A stretch of DNA of 64,000 nucleotides from FEN-1219 sp963817615 (GTDB lineage: Bacteria > Pseudomonadota > Gammaproteobacteria > Steroidobacterales > Rariloculaceae). The notes beneath the pieces are model-generated. The model searched no databases. It was not told the origin of the DNA and saw only the letters and a program-made list of their open reading frames with translations. The stretch spans positions 310,001 to 374,000 of the forward strand of contig CAWFPH010000001.1 of the NCBI GenBank assembly GCA_963817615.1, given 5' to 3'. This document shows, piece by piece, positions 9,266-16,923 of the stretch (position 1 is its first letter; the number at the start of each line of letters is the position of its first letter). The translations under genes were made by a program, and so were the position numbers.

Positions 9266-10468
9266 CTAGTTGCCCATGCAATACGCTGCGGAGTCGGCGA
9301 ATACGCGCCGCAGATTGAAGTTGTCGTTGCGGAAGGTGTTCGTAATCGTCGCGACCTGATCGCGATCGGTCTGGTCGACCGGATCGCGCAAGCACACCGT
9401 CTTGAACACCTTCTCGACCTGGCACGCTGCAAAGGCTTGCGTGCCCGCGAGCTCCTCGCCGAGCTTTTCGGCGCCGTTGCCCGCGCCCGGCAGGTTCGGA
9501 TCCCAGCCGAGCTTTGCGTTCTGTCCTTGCCGCCAGTGGTTGTTCCACGCGTCGTCAGGGGTGATGAAGCCGTCGGGGAAGGTGGTGTCGTTGTGAAAGT
9601 ACTTCTCTTGAACGCTGCCCGGCGTGTATTGCATCGTGCCCGTCGTCGCGTCGAAGTTGTAATAGGCGAACGCTTGTGCGAGCGGGTCCATGCCCGCGTG
9701 GCAGCCGATGCAGTTGTTCAGGAATACTCGACTGTCGCCGCCCGGGCTGCGCGACACGTCTTGGCGAATCCGGTCGGGCGTAATCGTGATGTCGTGCACT
9801 TGCTCCATGTCCATGCACAGATGATTGATGAGCGTGAAGCGGAACATCGCGCGGTTCGTGCCGGCGACGAAGAACGCCTCATACGCTGCTCGCGTCGTCA
9901 TCGCGCCCGCCGGCTCTTGGGCCGGAAAGCCATAAGCGGCAGACTGCGTCGTCCGGACGAGCTGCGTCTGCGGATTGAATCCCGGCTGACGCATCAAAGC
10001 CTCGAGCGCGGCGTAGTGGTCGTTGTTGCTTTTGCTGGGAGCGGGATTGACGCCGGCTCCCTCGTAGAGAATGTCGCCGAATAGCACTTGATCGAACGGC
10101 ACGTCGTCCTTGACCATGCCCATCACGAGCGCAATGTAGTCGTTGAGCGGCACGAACGGGCTGCGGTCGCGATTCGTCCAGGGCGCCGCGAAATTCTTCA
10201 GCGTCACCGTGTAGAAGCTCGGATCATTCATCGCGATCATCGCTGCGCCGATCGCGTCGTTGCTCTGAATCTTCGATTGCATTTGATCGAGCACCGCTTC
10301 CGTGGCCGGCACGCCTGCGAGGCGGTTGTGCATTCGTTCGGCCTCTTCGCGCGGACCGGCGAGAGCGACCGACACGGCGCTGAACAGCAACGTCGTGGCG
10401 ACGAACAACCACCACACCGCCCGGTGACTGCGCGTGAGATTCGACGCCCAATTCATCCTGATGCTCAT
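9266..10468 (-). CDS. Exported monohaem protein, DUF1588-like C-terminal motif
   Basis: 400 aa and first gene of the minus-strand arm. A long signal peptide (hydrophobic WWLFVATTLLFSAVSVALA) precedes the mature start near GPREEAERM. One c-haem site, CIGCH, sits in CIGCHAGMDPLAQAFAYYNFD. This strongly resembles the CxxCHxxxDPxGFALENFD pattern of DUF1588 in planctomycete-type cytochromes. Two further Cys near the C-terminus (ACQVEKVFKTVC) could form a disulfide. The ATG at 10468 has AGGA eight bases upstream; ATG 10474 is an alternative. Thirty-two bases separate it from the LamG lipoprotein gene. Function unknown; an extracytoplasmic redox partner of its neighbours is likely. Confidence 0.75.
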   Translation of the reverse strand: MSIRMNWASNLTRSHRAVWWLFVATTLLFSAVSVALAGPREEAERMHNRLAGVPATEAVLDQMQSKIQSNDAIGAAMIAMNDPSFYTVTLKNFAAPWTNRDRSPFVPLNDYIALVMGMVKDDVPFDQVLFGDILYEGAGVNPAPSKSNNDHYAALEALMRQPGFNPQTQLVRTTQSAAYGFPAQEPAGAMTTRAAYEAFFVAGTNRAMFRFTLINHLCMDMEQVHDITITPDRIRQDVSRSPGGDSRVFLNNCIGCHAGMDPLAQAFAYYNFDATTGTMQYTPGSVQEKYFHNDTTFPDGFITPDDAWNNHWRQGQNAKLGWDPNLPGAGNGAEKLGEELAGTQAFAACQVEKVFKTVCLRDPVDQTDRDQVATITNTFRNDNFNLRRVFADSAAYCMGN

Positions 10469-10977
10469 CACCATCGTCCTGTTGGTTGATCGATACGTTC
10501 CCGGATTGCGGCCCGCACTACACCACAAAAGAAAATGCTGCGTAATGTGGAGATTCACAGACGTCTCGAATTAGCGACGATTTCGAAGCACCCGGATCTG
10601 GCGTGTAAGCTGAATTCGTAGATGGGCCCCCGATGTCGCCGCAACATACGAGCGGCGACCACAGTTAAGTGAAATCTACTGCAGTGGAAACGTTCAGCGC
10701 CCGTCGCAACGGAGAGCGCAGTCACACTTTGCTTATCGGTTCGATCCGGACGAGTTCTGTGATCGCGTTAACGGAAGAGGCAAATCGCGATGCCCAAGAT
10801 ACCTCGCGACGAGATTAAGTCGAATTGCGATTCGGCCACTCGTCGAATTATGGAAGGTGCCGGTGGGCTCGCATCTACGCCTGGGTCGCCTGCGGCGGCT
10901 TGCCGGATACGCAATCAACGGAGCTCGGAATTCGACCCTCGTTTCATGGAAGAAGCAGCTTGGGAGAGTGAATTCCG
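10469..10977. other. Divergent intergenic region of the redox locus
   Basis: About 500 bp between the minus-strand haem gene and the plus-strand HzsA-related gene, more AT-rich than its surroundings. It must hold the promoters for both arms, but I find no convincing -35/-10 pair. The only coding candidate is a 63-codon frame at 10790-10981, listed separately. Confidence 0.6.
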
Positions 10978-10981
10978 ATGA
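10790..10981 (+). CDS. Possible small leader-like protein, unrecognised
   Basis: A 63-codon frame beginning with ATG 10790, with GGAAGAGG about nine bases upstream. Its stop overlaps the ATG of the HzsA-related gene (ATGA at 10978). That overlap and the good ribosome site suggest translational coupling. The product (start MPKIPRDEIKSNC) is hydrophilic, without signal peptide or known motif, and codon use is less GC-biased than in the neighbours. It may equally be untranslated leader. Confidence 0.3.
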   Translation: MPKIPRDEIKSNCDSATRRIMEGAGGLASTPGSPAAACRIRNQRSSEFDPRFMEEAAWESEFR

Positions 10982-13656
10982 ACACCAACTCATGGCGCGG
11001 TGCGGCTCAGCGCATGCTCGAGAATAGGCGTCTCGGATGGCTCGTGGCGACAGCGGCGCTGCTCACGGCCTGCGGCGGCGGTGACGGAAGCGTGGGCGTC
11101 GGTCAAGGCCAGCAGCCCGATCCGGTCGCCCCCGATTTTCCGATCGCCTACACGAAGGGTCCTCTCTTCGACGCCAATATGCAGTTGCAGGCGAGCACGG
11201 ACGTTCGCGATGCAGCGTTGCGTTTCAATGTCGGAACGGATCTCTACATCCGCGATCGTGCGTCTCCCACGGCGTTGGAGCGCAACATCACCATGGCTGT
11301 CACCCAAGGGCTGGGCGACGTAGAAGGCGTCGAGATGTCGGACGACGGCAAGAAGGTGCTGTTCGCCATGCGCGGGCCGTTCGATCCCAACCTCAATGCC
11401 GACGAGCAGCCGACATGGAATGTCTGGGAGTACGAGATAGCCAACGACACGTTGCGTCGCGTCATCTCGTCAGACATCACGGCGGAAGCCGGTCAGGACA
11501 TGGATCCTCACTACCTTCCGGATGGTCGAATCGTCTTCTCTTCGACAAGGCAGAGACAAGCCAAAGCGATTCTGCTCGACGAGGGCAAACCTCAATTCGA
11601 TGCGCGTGACGAAGATCGACGTAACGCCGCGCTGGTTCTGCACGTGATGCGCGACGATGGCAGCGATCTGCATCAGATCTCATTCAATCAGAGCGACGAC
11701 TTCAGGCCGACCGTGCTTGCGAACGGCAAGGTGCTGTTCAGCCGTTGGGATCATGCCGGCAGTGTCAATGAAGTCAATCTCTATCAGATGAATCCGGACG
11801 GCACCGATCTCGAATTGCTGTACGGCGCACAGAGTCACATGACGGGAACGAACAATACGGCGGTCGAGTTTGTCGACGCGCGCGAGATGGCTGACGGCCG
11901 CGTCATGGCGGTTATTCGGCCTTTCGACCAGCCGGAACTCGGCGGCGCGATCACGATAATAGATACGGCGACGTACGTCGAGAACACGCAGCCGATCGCA
12001 CAGTACGCTGGGCTAACCGGGCCAGCGCAAGTGCCGGCGACGCCCAACAGCGTGCGGACGGACGCACTCCCATCGATGGGTGGCCGTTTCAGCTCCGCGT
12101 TTCCGCTTTGGGACGGCACAGGCCGCGTGCTGGTTAGCTGGGCGATTTGCCGGCTCTCGGAGCCCGATCCTACAGATCCGGCGAAACAGATTTACGTTCC
12201 TTGCACGGACGACAAGCTGGCGGATCCGACCGCACAGTCCGCTCCGCCGCTATACGGAATTTGGATGTACGACCCAACGACACAGACGCAACTGCCTATC
12301 GTCACGGGCGAGGAGGGCGTGCTGATTGGCGACGTCGTCGCTGCTCAGCCCCGGACATACCCGCAGTCGATTCCTGACAAAGTCGCGGGTGTCGACCTCG
12401 ATTCGGACCTCGTCGCGCAGGGTGCCGGTATTCTCAACATTCGCAGTGTGTACGATGTCGACGGTGTGGCGAACGTGAGCATTCGCTCGGTCGCTGATCC
12501 TCTCCAGACCGACGCCACTCAGCGCGCTGCTCGTTTCCTGCGAGTCGAGAAGGCCGTCGCAATTCCAGATCGAGACACCGTCGATCTTCAGAATTCGGCC
12601 TTCGGTCCGAACATACAGCGGGGCATGCGGGAGATAGTCGCGTATGCGCCGATCGAGCCGGATGGTTCCGTGCGCGTCGAAGTGCCTGCCAACGTCGCAC
12701 TCGCCGTCAGTGTGCTCGATGCCGAGGGCCGCCGAATCTCCGCGCGTCACGATAACTGGCTCCAGGTTCTACCGGGGCAAGAGCTCAAGTGCAATGGCTG
12801 TCATGCGCCGCAGACGGCGCTGTCGCATGGCCGTAGTTCGGCGTTCGCATCCGCGTATCCCGGTGCCGCGGGAACCGGCGTGCCCTTCCCGAACACAGTT
12901 GCCTCGTTCTCGCCGGACGTCGGAGAGACGATGGCGGAGACGCGCACACGCGTGAGTTGTCAGACCGACTGTGCCGCACTGAGGCCGAGCATCGATCTCA
13001 TCTATGACGACGTTTGGACGGACCCGGCTGTCCGTGCCCCGGATGCGTCGCTCGCGTACCGCTACGCCGACCTGACGAGTCCAGCGCCCGCCAACGCCAA
13101 CTGTATCGCACAGTGGTCGCCGGTCTGCCGCATCGTGATCAACTACGAGCAGAACATTCATCCGCTGTGGAGCGTGGTACGGCAGGTAGTCGATCCGAAC
13201 ACGATGACCGTGCTTGAGGATCACACCTGCAGCCGCGGCGGCTGCCATGCACCTGTGGATGCAAACAACATGACGGCCGTACCCGCTGCGCAGCTCGATT
13301 TGAGCGACGGTCTCTCTGCGGACGAGCCAGACCAATTCAATGCGTATCGAGAGCTGTTGTTCGCCGACGACGAGCAAGAGCTAGTCAATGGGGCTCTCCA
13401 AGACCGCCAAGTGCAGACCGGCGTCGACGCTATGGGTAATCCGATCTTCTCTCCCGTATCCGTCGCTCCGTCGATGAGTGCCGCGGGTGCCCGCGCGTCC
13501 GGTCGCTTCTTCTCGTGCTTCGACCCGAACGGAACCGGGTGCGCAAACATGCCGCACAAGGGTTGGCTGTCGCCAGCCGAGCTGCGGCTGATTTCCGAGT
13601 GGCTCGACATCGGCGCGCAGTACTACAACAACCCATTCGACGTACCGGTGATGTAG
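10978..13656 (+). CDS. HzsA-related beta-propeller haem lipoprotein
   Basis: 892 aa. The signal peptide ends LLTAC (lipidation Cys32). The first 450 residues read like TolB/WD-type propeller blades (VEMSDDGKKVLFAM, YLPDGRIVFSSTRQR, HVMRDDGSDLHQISF, VLANGKVLFSRWDH). The stretch YAPIEPDGSVRVEVPA ... WLQVLPGQELKCNGCHAPQ matches the hydrazine-synthase alpha-subunit (HzsA)-related family, with haem motif C605-x2-C608-H609. A second haem-like motif, C751-x4-C756-H757 (CSRGGCH), has a non-standard spacing. HzsA-related proteins are widespread outside anammox bacteria and their function is unknown, so this is not evidence of hydrazine synthesis. First main gene of the plus-strand arm, followed at once by the SH3/barrel gene. 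Ribosome site GGGAGAG about ten bases before ATG 10978. Confidence 0.82.
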   Translation: MNTNSWRGAAQRMLENRRLGWLVATAALLTACGGGDGSVGVGQGQQPDPVAPDFPIAYTKGPLFDANMQLQASTDVRDAALRFNVGTDLYIRDRASPTALERNITMAVTQGLGDVEGVEMSDDGKKVLFAMRGPFDPNLNADEQPTWNVWEYEIANDTLRRVISSDITAEAGQDMDPHYLPDGRIVFSSTRQRQAKAILLDEGKPQFDARDEDRRNAALVLHVMRDDGSDLHQISFNQSDDFRPTVLANGKVLFSRWDHAGSVNEVNLYQMNPDGTDLELLYGAQSHMTGTNNTAVEFVDAREMADGRVMAVIRPFDQPELGGAITIIDTATYVENTQPIAQYAGLTGPAQVPATPNSVRTDALPSMGGRFSSAFPLWDGTGRVLVSWAICRLSEPDPTDPAKQIYVPCTDDKLADPTAQSAPPLYGIWMYDPTTQTQLPIVTGEEGVLIGDVVAAQPRTYPQSIPDKVAGVDLDSDLVAQGAGILNIRSVYDVDGVANVSIRSVADPLQTDATQRAARFLRVEKAVAIPDRDTVDLQNSAFGPNIQRGMREIVAYAPIEPDGSVRVEVPANVALAVSVLDAEGRRISARHDNWLQVLPGQELKCNGCHAPQTALSHGRSSAFASAYPGAAGTGVPFPNTVASFSPDVGETMAETRTRVSCQTDCAALRPSIDLIYDDVWTDPAVRAPDASLAYRYADLTSPAPANANCIAQWSPVCRIVINYEQNIHPLWSVVRQVVDPNTMTVLEDHTCSRGGCHAPVDANNMTAVPAAQLDLSDGLSADEPDQFNAYRELLFADDEQELVNGALQDRQVQTGVDAMGNPIFSPVSVAPSMSAAGARASGRFFSCFDPNGTGCANMPHKGWLSPAELRLISEWLDIGAQYYNNPFDVPVM

Positions 13657-14412
13657 ATGCGCCGATGGCTGCTCATCCTGCCGCTTTGCCAATTATTCTT
13701 CGCAGCGCTCGCAGCGGGCGCGGAGCGGCAGTATCGGGAGGTCGTGATCGAGGACCCGTACATAGAGCTCCATACGGGTCCCGGCCGCGGCTATCCCATC
13801 TTCTACATCGCGGAGCGGGGAGAGCAAATAGCGCTGCTCAAACGGCAGACGGAATGGTTCAAAGTGCATCTGGAGCGGGGACAGGAAGGTTGGGTCCACC
13901 GCGCCCAATTGCAGACGACGTTGAGTCCCGACGGGCAACCGTTCGAGCTGCCCGCGCTGGGCCTCGAGGACTATGCGGGTCGGCGTTGGGAAGTGGGCAT
14001 GTCATACGGCGACTTCGGCGGTGCAAATGCGATCTCGGCTTACGGCGCTTACAACATCACCCCGAACCTGTCGGCAGAACTGTGGGTTTCGGATGTTCTC
14101 GGTCGATTCTCCGACAGCAATGTCGCAAGTCTGAACATCGTTCATCTCTTCTATCCGAATTGGCGTGCGTCCCCGTTCTTTACCCTTGGGGCGGGCGCGA
14201 TCCATACGGTCCCCAAGGCCACGTTGGTTGCTACGACCGATCGAACGGACTCGGTCGCCCACGTGGGCGTCGGCGTTCGCACCTATTTGACCAGGCAGTT
14301 CGTCTTCCGCGCCGAGTACAAGACCTACGTGGTTTTTACGAGCCGCGACGACAATGAGGAAATACGCGAATGGAAAGCAGGTTTTTCCTTCTTCTTCTCG
14401 CCGAAGCGGTAG
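13657..14412 (+). CDS. SH3-domain plus outer-membrane beta-barrel protein
   Basis: 251 aa, starting directly after the stop of the HzsA-related gene. Signal peptide MRRWLLILPLCQLFFAALA with cleavage near GA-ERQ. Residues 25-85 form a bacterial SH3 domain (YIELHTGPGRGYPIFY, WFKVHLERGQEGWVHR). The remainder has alternating aromatic and polar strands typical of a small outer-membrane barrel, including WEVGMSYGDFGG and FFTLGAGAIHT, and ends in FSFFFSPKR. SH3 domains of this type usually bind peptidoglycan or partner proteins, so it may anchor the locus products between wall and outer membrane (inference). Its last 43 bases overlap the next gene in another frame. Confidence 0.8.
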   Translation: MRRWLLILPLCQLFFAALAAGAERQYREVVIEDPYIELHTGPGRGYPIFYIAERGEQIALLKRQTEWFKVHLERGQEGWVHRAQLQTTLSPDGQPFELPALGLEDYAGRRWEVGMSYGDFGGANAISAYGAYNITPNLSAELWVSDVLGRFSDSNVASLNIVHLFYPNWRASPFFTLGAGAIHTVPKATLVATTDRTDSVAHVGVGVRTYLTRQFVFRAEYKTYVVFTSRDDNEEIREWKAGFSFFFSPKR

Positions 14413-15029
14413 TCGCCGTAGGCCTGAGCGGCTGCGGCCGCGATCGGCTGGCGCGAGCGGAAGACTCGGGCGAGCCGCCGGTAGTCCAGCCGGACGTCGA
14501 GCGTCGGCAGGTCAAGACTCCCAAGATCAAAGGCAACGACTTCGAGGTCGGCGTGTTTGCCGGCGAACTGAGCGTCGAGGACTTCGGTGTCAATACAGTG
14601 GTCGGCGCTCAACTCGGATATCACATAACAGAGGGCTTCTTCGTCGAGCTCGCAGGGGGGAAGGCGGATACGCAACTGACGAGCTTCGAGCGGCTGAGCG
14701 GCGCTGCGCAGTTGCTCACAGATTCGCAGCGAGAGTATTCCTACTATGACGTGTCGTTGGGATACAACATTTTCCCGGGCGAGAGTTTCATCGGTAAGAA
14801 GCGAGCGCTCAACACTGCAACTTACGTCATTGGCGGCGTCGGTAAGACGACGTTTGCCGGAGACGATCGGTTCACGGTGAATCTGGGTCTCGGCATTCGG
14901 ATGATGCCGCTCGATTGGCTCGCGGTGCACGCGGACATTCGCGATCATGTCTTCGATATCGATCTCTTGGGTCATGGAAAGACAGCCCACAATCTCGAGG
15001 CGCGTCTCGGCGTAACGTTCTTGTTCTAG
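14370..15029 (+). CDS. Outer-membrane beta-barrel lipoprotein
   Basis: 219 aa. The N-terminus MESRFFLLLLAEAVVAVGLSGC is a lipoprotein signal with lipidation Cys22. It lies wholly inside the 43-base overlap with the preceding gene plus the next few codons, so start 14370 is needed to export the protein. After a charged linker, eight or so barrel strands follow (FEVGVFAGELS, VVGAQLGYHI, FFVELAGGKAD, YYDVSLGYNIFPG, FTVNLGLGIRM), ending with LEARLGVTFLF, a terminal Phe typical of BAM substrates. Probably translationally coupled to the SH3/barrel gene. Specific function unknown. Confidence 0.78.
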   Translation: MESRFFLLLLAEAVVAVGLSGCGRDRLARAEDSGEPPVVQPDVERRQVKTPKIKGNDFEVGVFAGELSVEDFGVNTVVGAQLGYHITEGFFVELAGGKADTQLTSFERLSGAAQLLTDSQREYSYYDVSLGYNIFPGESFIGKKRALNTATYVIGGVGKTTFAGDDRFTVNLGLGIRMMPLDWLAVHADIRDHVFDIDLLGHGKTAHNLEARLGVTFLF

Positions 15030-15045
15030 TCACGGAGGTTCATGC

Positions 15046-15537
15046 ATGCTGCGCGCATTTTCCGTTCTAGCTGTGAGTGCCCTCGTGGCGTCGCTTGCCT
15101 TTGCAGAGACCGTGAGCGGCCCTGCTCCGGCGTTCACCCTGCCGTCGCGCGACGGCAAACAGGTATCGCTCGCGGACTTCAAGGGTCAGGTCGTGATGGT
15201 GAACTTTTGGGCCACGTGGTGCGGCCCGTGCCGGGAGGAAATGCCGAAGCTCGAGGCGCTTTACGAACGCTATAACAAGCTCGGTTTCACTCTGGTCGGC
15301 GTGAACGTCGAGGACAATCCTCAGGGAGCCAAGAAGTGGCTCGCCGACACCGGGCCGGTGACGTTTCCTGTGCTGTTCGATTCGAAGAACGACGTCAGCA
15401 AGCTGTACAAGGTCATTACGATGCCAAGCACCGTAATTATCGCTAAAGACGGTTCGATGCGCTTCGTTCACCACGGCTACAAGGCAGGCTACGAAGGCGA
15501 CTATCAGAACGAGGTCAGGGCGCTGCTCCGGGAGTGA
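15046..15537 (+). CDS. TlpA/ResA-like periplasmic thioredoxin
   Basis: 163 aa with a cleavable signal peptide (ASLAFA, mature from about residue 21). It has a thioredoxin fold with active site W-C59-G-P-C62 in VNFWATWCGPCREEMP and the cis-Pro segment MPSTVIIAKDG. Family members reduce disulfides outside the cytoplasm, often haem-binding CxxCH cysteines before cytochrome c maturation. Several gene products nearby carry such motifs (HzsA-related, LamG and DUF1588-like proteins), which makes them plausible clients. GGAGG lies eight bases before the ATG. Followed four bases later by the DUF4266 gene, so the two are co-transcribed. Confidence 0.88.
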   Translation: MLRAFSVLAVSALVASLAFAETVSGPAPAFTLPSRDGKQVSLADFKGQVVMVNFWATWCGPCREEMPKLEALYERYNKLGFTLVGVNVEDNPQGAKKWLADTGPVTFPVLFDSKNDVSKLYKVITMPSTVIIAKDGSMRFVHHGYKAGYEGDYQNEVRALLRE

Positions 15538-15541
15538 TGCA

Positions 15542-15775
15542 ATGAGGACCGCGCGCCGCCTGCTTGCGATCTCGATGCTAGCGCTGTCAGTCGGACTCGG
15601 CGGCTGCAGCGTCGAGCCTTGGGTGAAGCCCTACGAACGCGATCATTTGGCCGATCCGATCATGTCGTTCGATCGGAATCCCGTGTCGAGCGCCTACTCC
15701 GATCACGTCTATGAGGCCCGTGAGGGTGCGCGCGGCGCAAGTGGTAGCGCGGGCGGCGGCTGCGGCTGTAACTGA
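15542..15775 (+). CDS. DUF4266 small lipoprotein
   Basis: 77 aa. The signal peptide ends VGLGGC (lipidation Cys22). The family pattern is clear: VKPYERDHLADPIMSFD and a C-terminal Gly/Cys tail GGGCGCN. DUF4266 lipoproteins are usually found between a TlpA-like gene and a DUF3570 gene, as here, and in other genomes often with an ApbE flavin transferase (from memory). No ApbE gene is present in this window. The tail cysteines could bind metal or a cofactor; that is speculation. Confidence 0.88.
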   Translation: MRTARRLLAISMLALSVGLGGCSVEPWVKPYERDHLADPIMSFDRNPVSSAYSDHVYEAREGARGASGSAGGGCGCN

Positions 15776-15786
15776 CGGGACTCGTG

Positions 15787-16920
15787 ATGTTGCGTCGAAT
15801 GGCGATTGCGGTGCTCGTGGCCTTCGCCGCACGGCCGGCGGCAGCGGATGTGCTGCCTGAAGATCGTGTCGACGTGCTACTGCACTCCTACGACGGCGGC
15901 GGCGTTACGATTCAAGGCCCTTCCGTGCTCGTGCAGAAGCAGTTTGCCCAGAAGTTTTCGGCTTCCGCGAACTACTACGTCGACAAGGTCAGCAGCGCGT
16001 CGATCGACGTCATCACGACCGCAAGTCCGTATACCGAAGAACGCAAGCAGTACTCGCTGGGCCTCGACTACCTTCACGACCATTGGCTGATGAACATCGG
16101 AGTCATCAGCAGCAAGGAAAACGACTACACCGCCGATACCTTCACTTTCGGCATCAGCCAGGACATGTTCGGCGATCTCACGACGGTATCTCTCGGGTAC
16201 TCGCTCGGCGACGATACCGTCGGTCGGCGTGGCGATCCGAGCTTCAAGGACACCGTGCGGCGGCAGGACTACCGTCTCGGGCTCTCGCAAATCCTCACTA
16301 AGAATTTGCTCTTGGGGTTCTCGTTCGAGACGATCACCGACGAGGGCTTTCTGAACAACCCCTATCGCTCGGTGCGCTACGTCGATCCGACCAATCCTCA
16401 AGGCTACAGCTACGAGCGCGAGCAGTACCCGCGCACCCATACGAGCGACGCAGGCGCTCTGCGAATAAGGTACTACTTGCCCTGGCACGCGGCGCTGTCG
16501 AGCGAGTACCGCAGGTACACGGATACCTGGGGTGTGAAGTCCGAGAACTACGAGCTCGGTTACACGCATCCGATCGATCCGGGGTGGGTCATCGAGGGCA
16601 AGGTGAGGTTTTACTCTCAGGGCCATGCCGATTTCTTCAGCGATCTCTTTCCCCGCGCGGACTACCAGAACTTCCTGGCGCGCGATAAGGAGCTAAGTGC
16701 CTTCACCAGTCAGGCGCTGCGGCTCGGGCTCACGTACGACATCGTGCGCGGAGGTTGGCGGTTCGTGGATCGCGGCACGCTGAATCTCGTCTACGATCAT
16801 ATCGAGTTCAACTACGACGACTTCCGCGACTTGCGCGTAGCAGGGGTTCCGGCGGGCCAAGAGCCGCTGTACTCGTTCGACGCGAACGTGTTCCAAGTGT
16901 TCGTGTCGTTCTGGTTCTAG
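15787..16920 (+). CDS. DUF3570 outer-membrane barrel protein
   Basis: 377 aa from ATG 15787 (a GTG sits one codon before). Short signal peptide ending AARPAAA-DVLPEDRVDV. The body has strongly alternating strands with many Tyr/Trp (YSLGLDYLHDHWLMNIG, RLGLSQILTKNLLLGFSF, LRLGLTYDI) and a C-terminal FQVFVSFWF barrel signature ending in Phe. DUF3570 proteins nearly always follow DUF4266, supporting a joint function, presumably as the outer-membrane pore or scaffold of the redox locus. It is the last gene of the arm and nearly touches the convergent moeA. Confidence 0.86.
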   Translation: MLRRMAIAVLVAFAARPAAADVLPEDRVDVLLHSYDGGGVTIQGPSVLVQKQFAQKFSASANYYVDKVSSASIDVITTASPYTEERKQYSLGLDYLHDHWLMNIGVISSKENDYTADTFTFGISQDMFGDLTTVSLGYSLGDDTVGRRGDPSFKDTVRRQDYRLGLSQILTKNLLLGFSFETITDEGFLNNPYRSVRYVDPTNPQGYSYEREQYPRTHTSDAGALRIRYYLPWHAALSSEYRRYTDTWGVKSENYELGYTHPIDPGWVIEGKVRFYSQGHADFFSDLFPRADYQNFLARDKELSAFTSQALRLGLTYDIVRGGWRFVDRGTLNLVYDHIEFNYDDFRDLRVAGVPAGQEPLYSFDANVFQVFVSFWF

Positions 16921-16923
16921 CGC

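Noticed and set aside
10978..13656. Hydrazine synthase activity for the HzsA-related protein
   Set aside because: HzsA-related proteins occur widely outside anammox bacteria, and no beta/gamma subunit or hydrazine dehydrogenase gene is present here.
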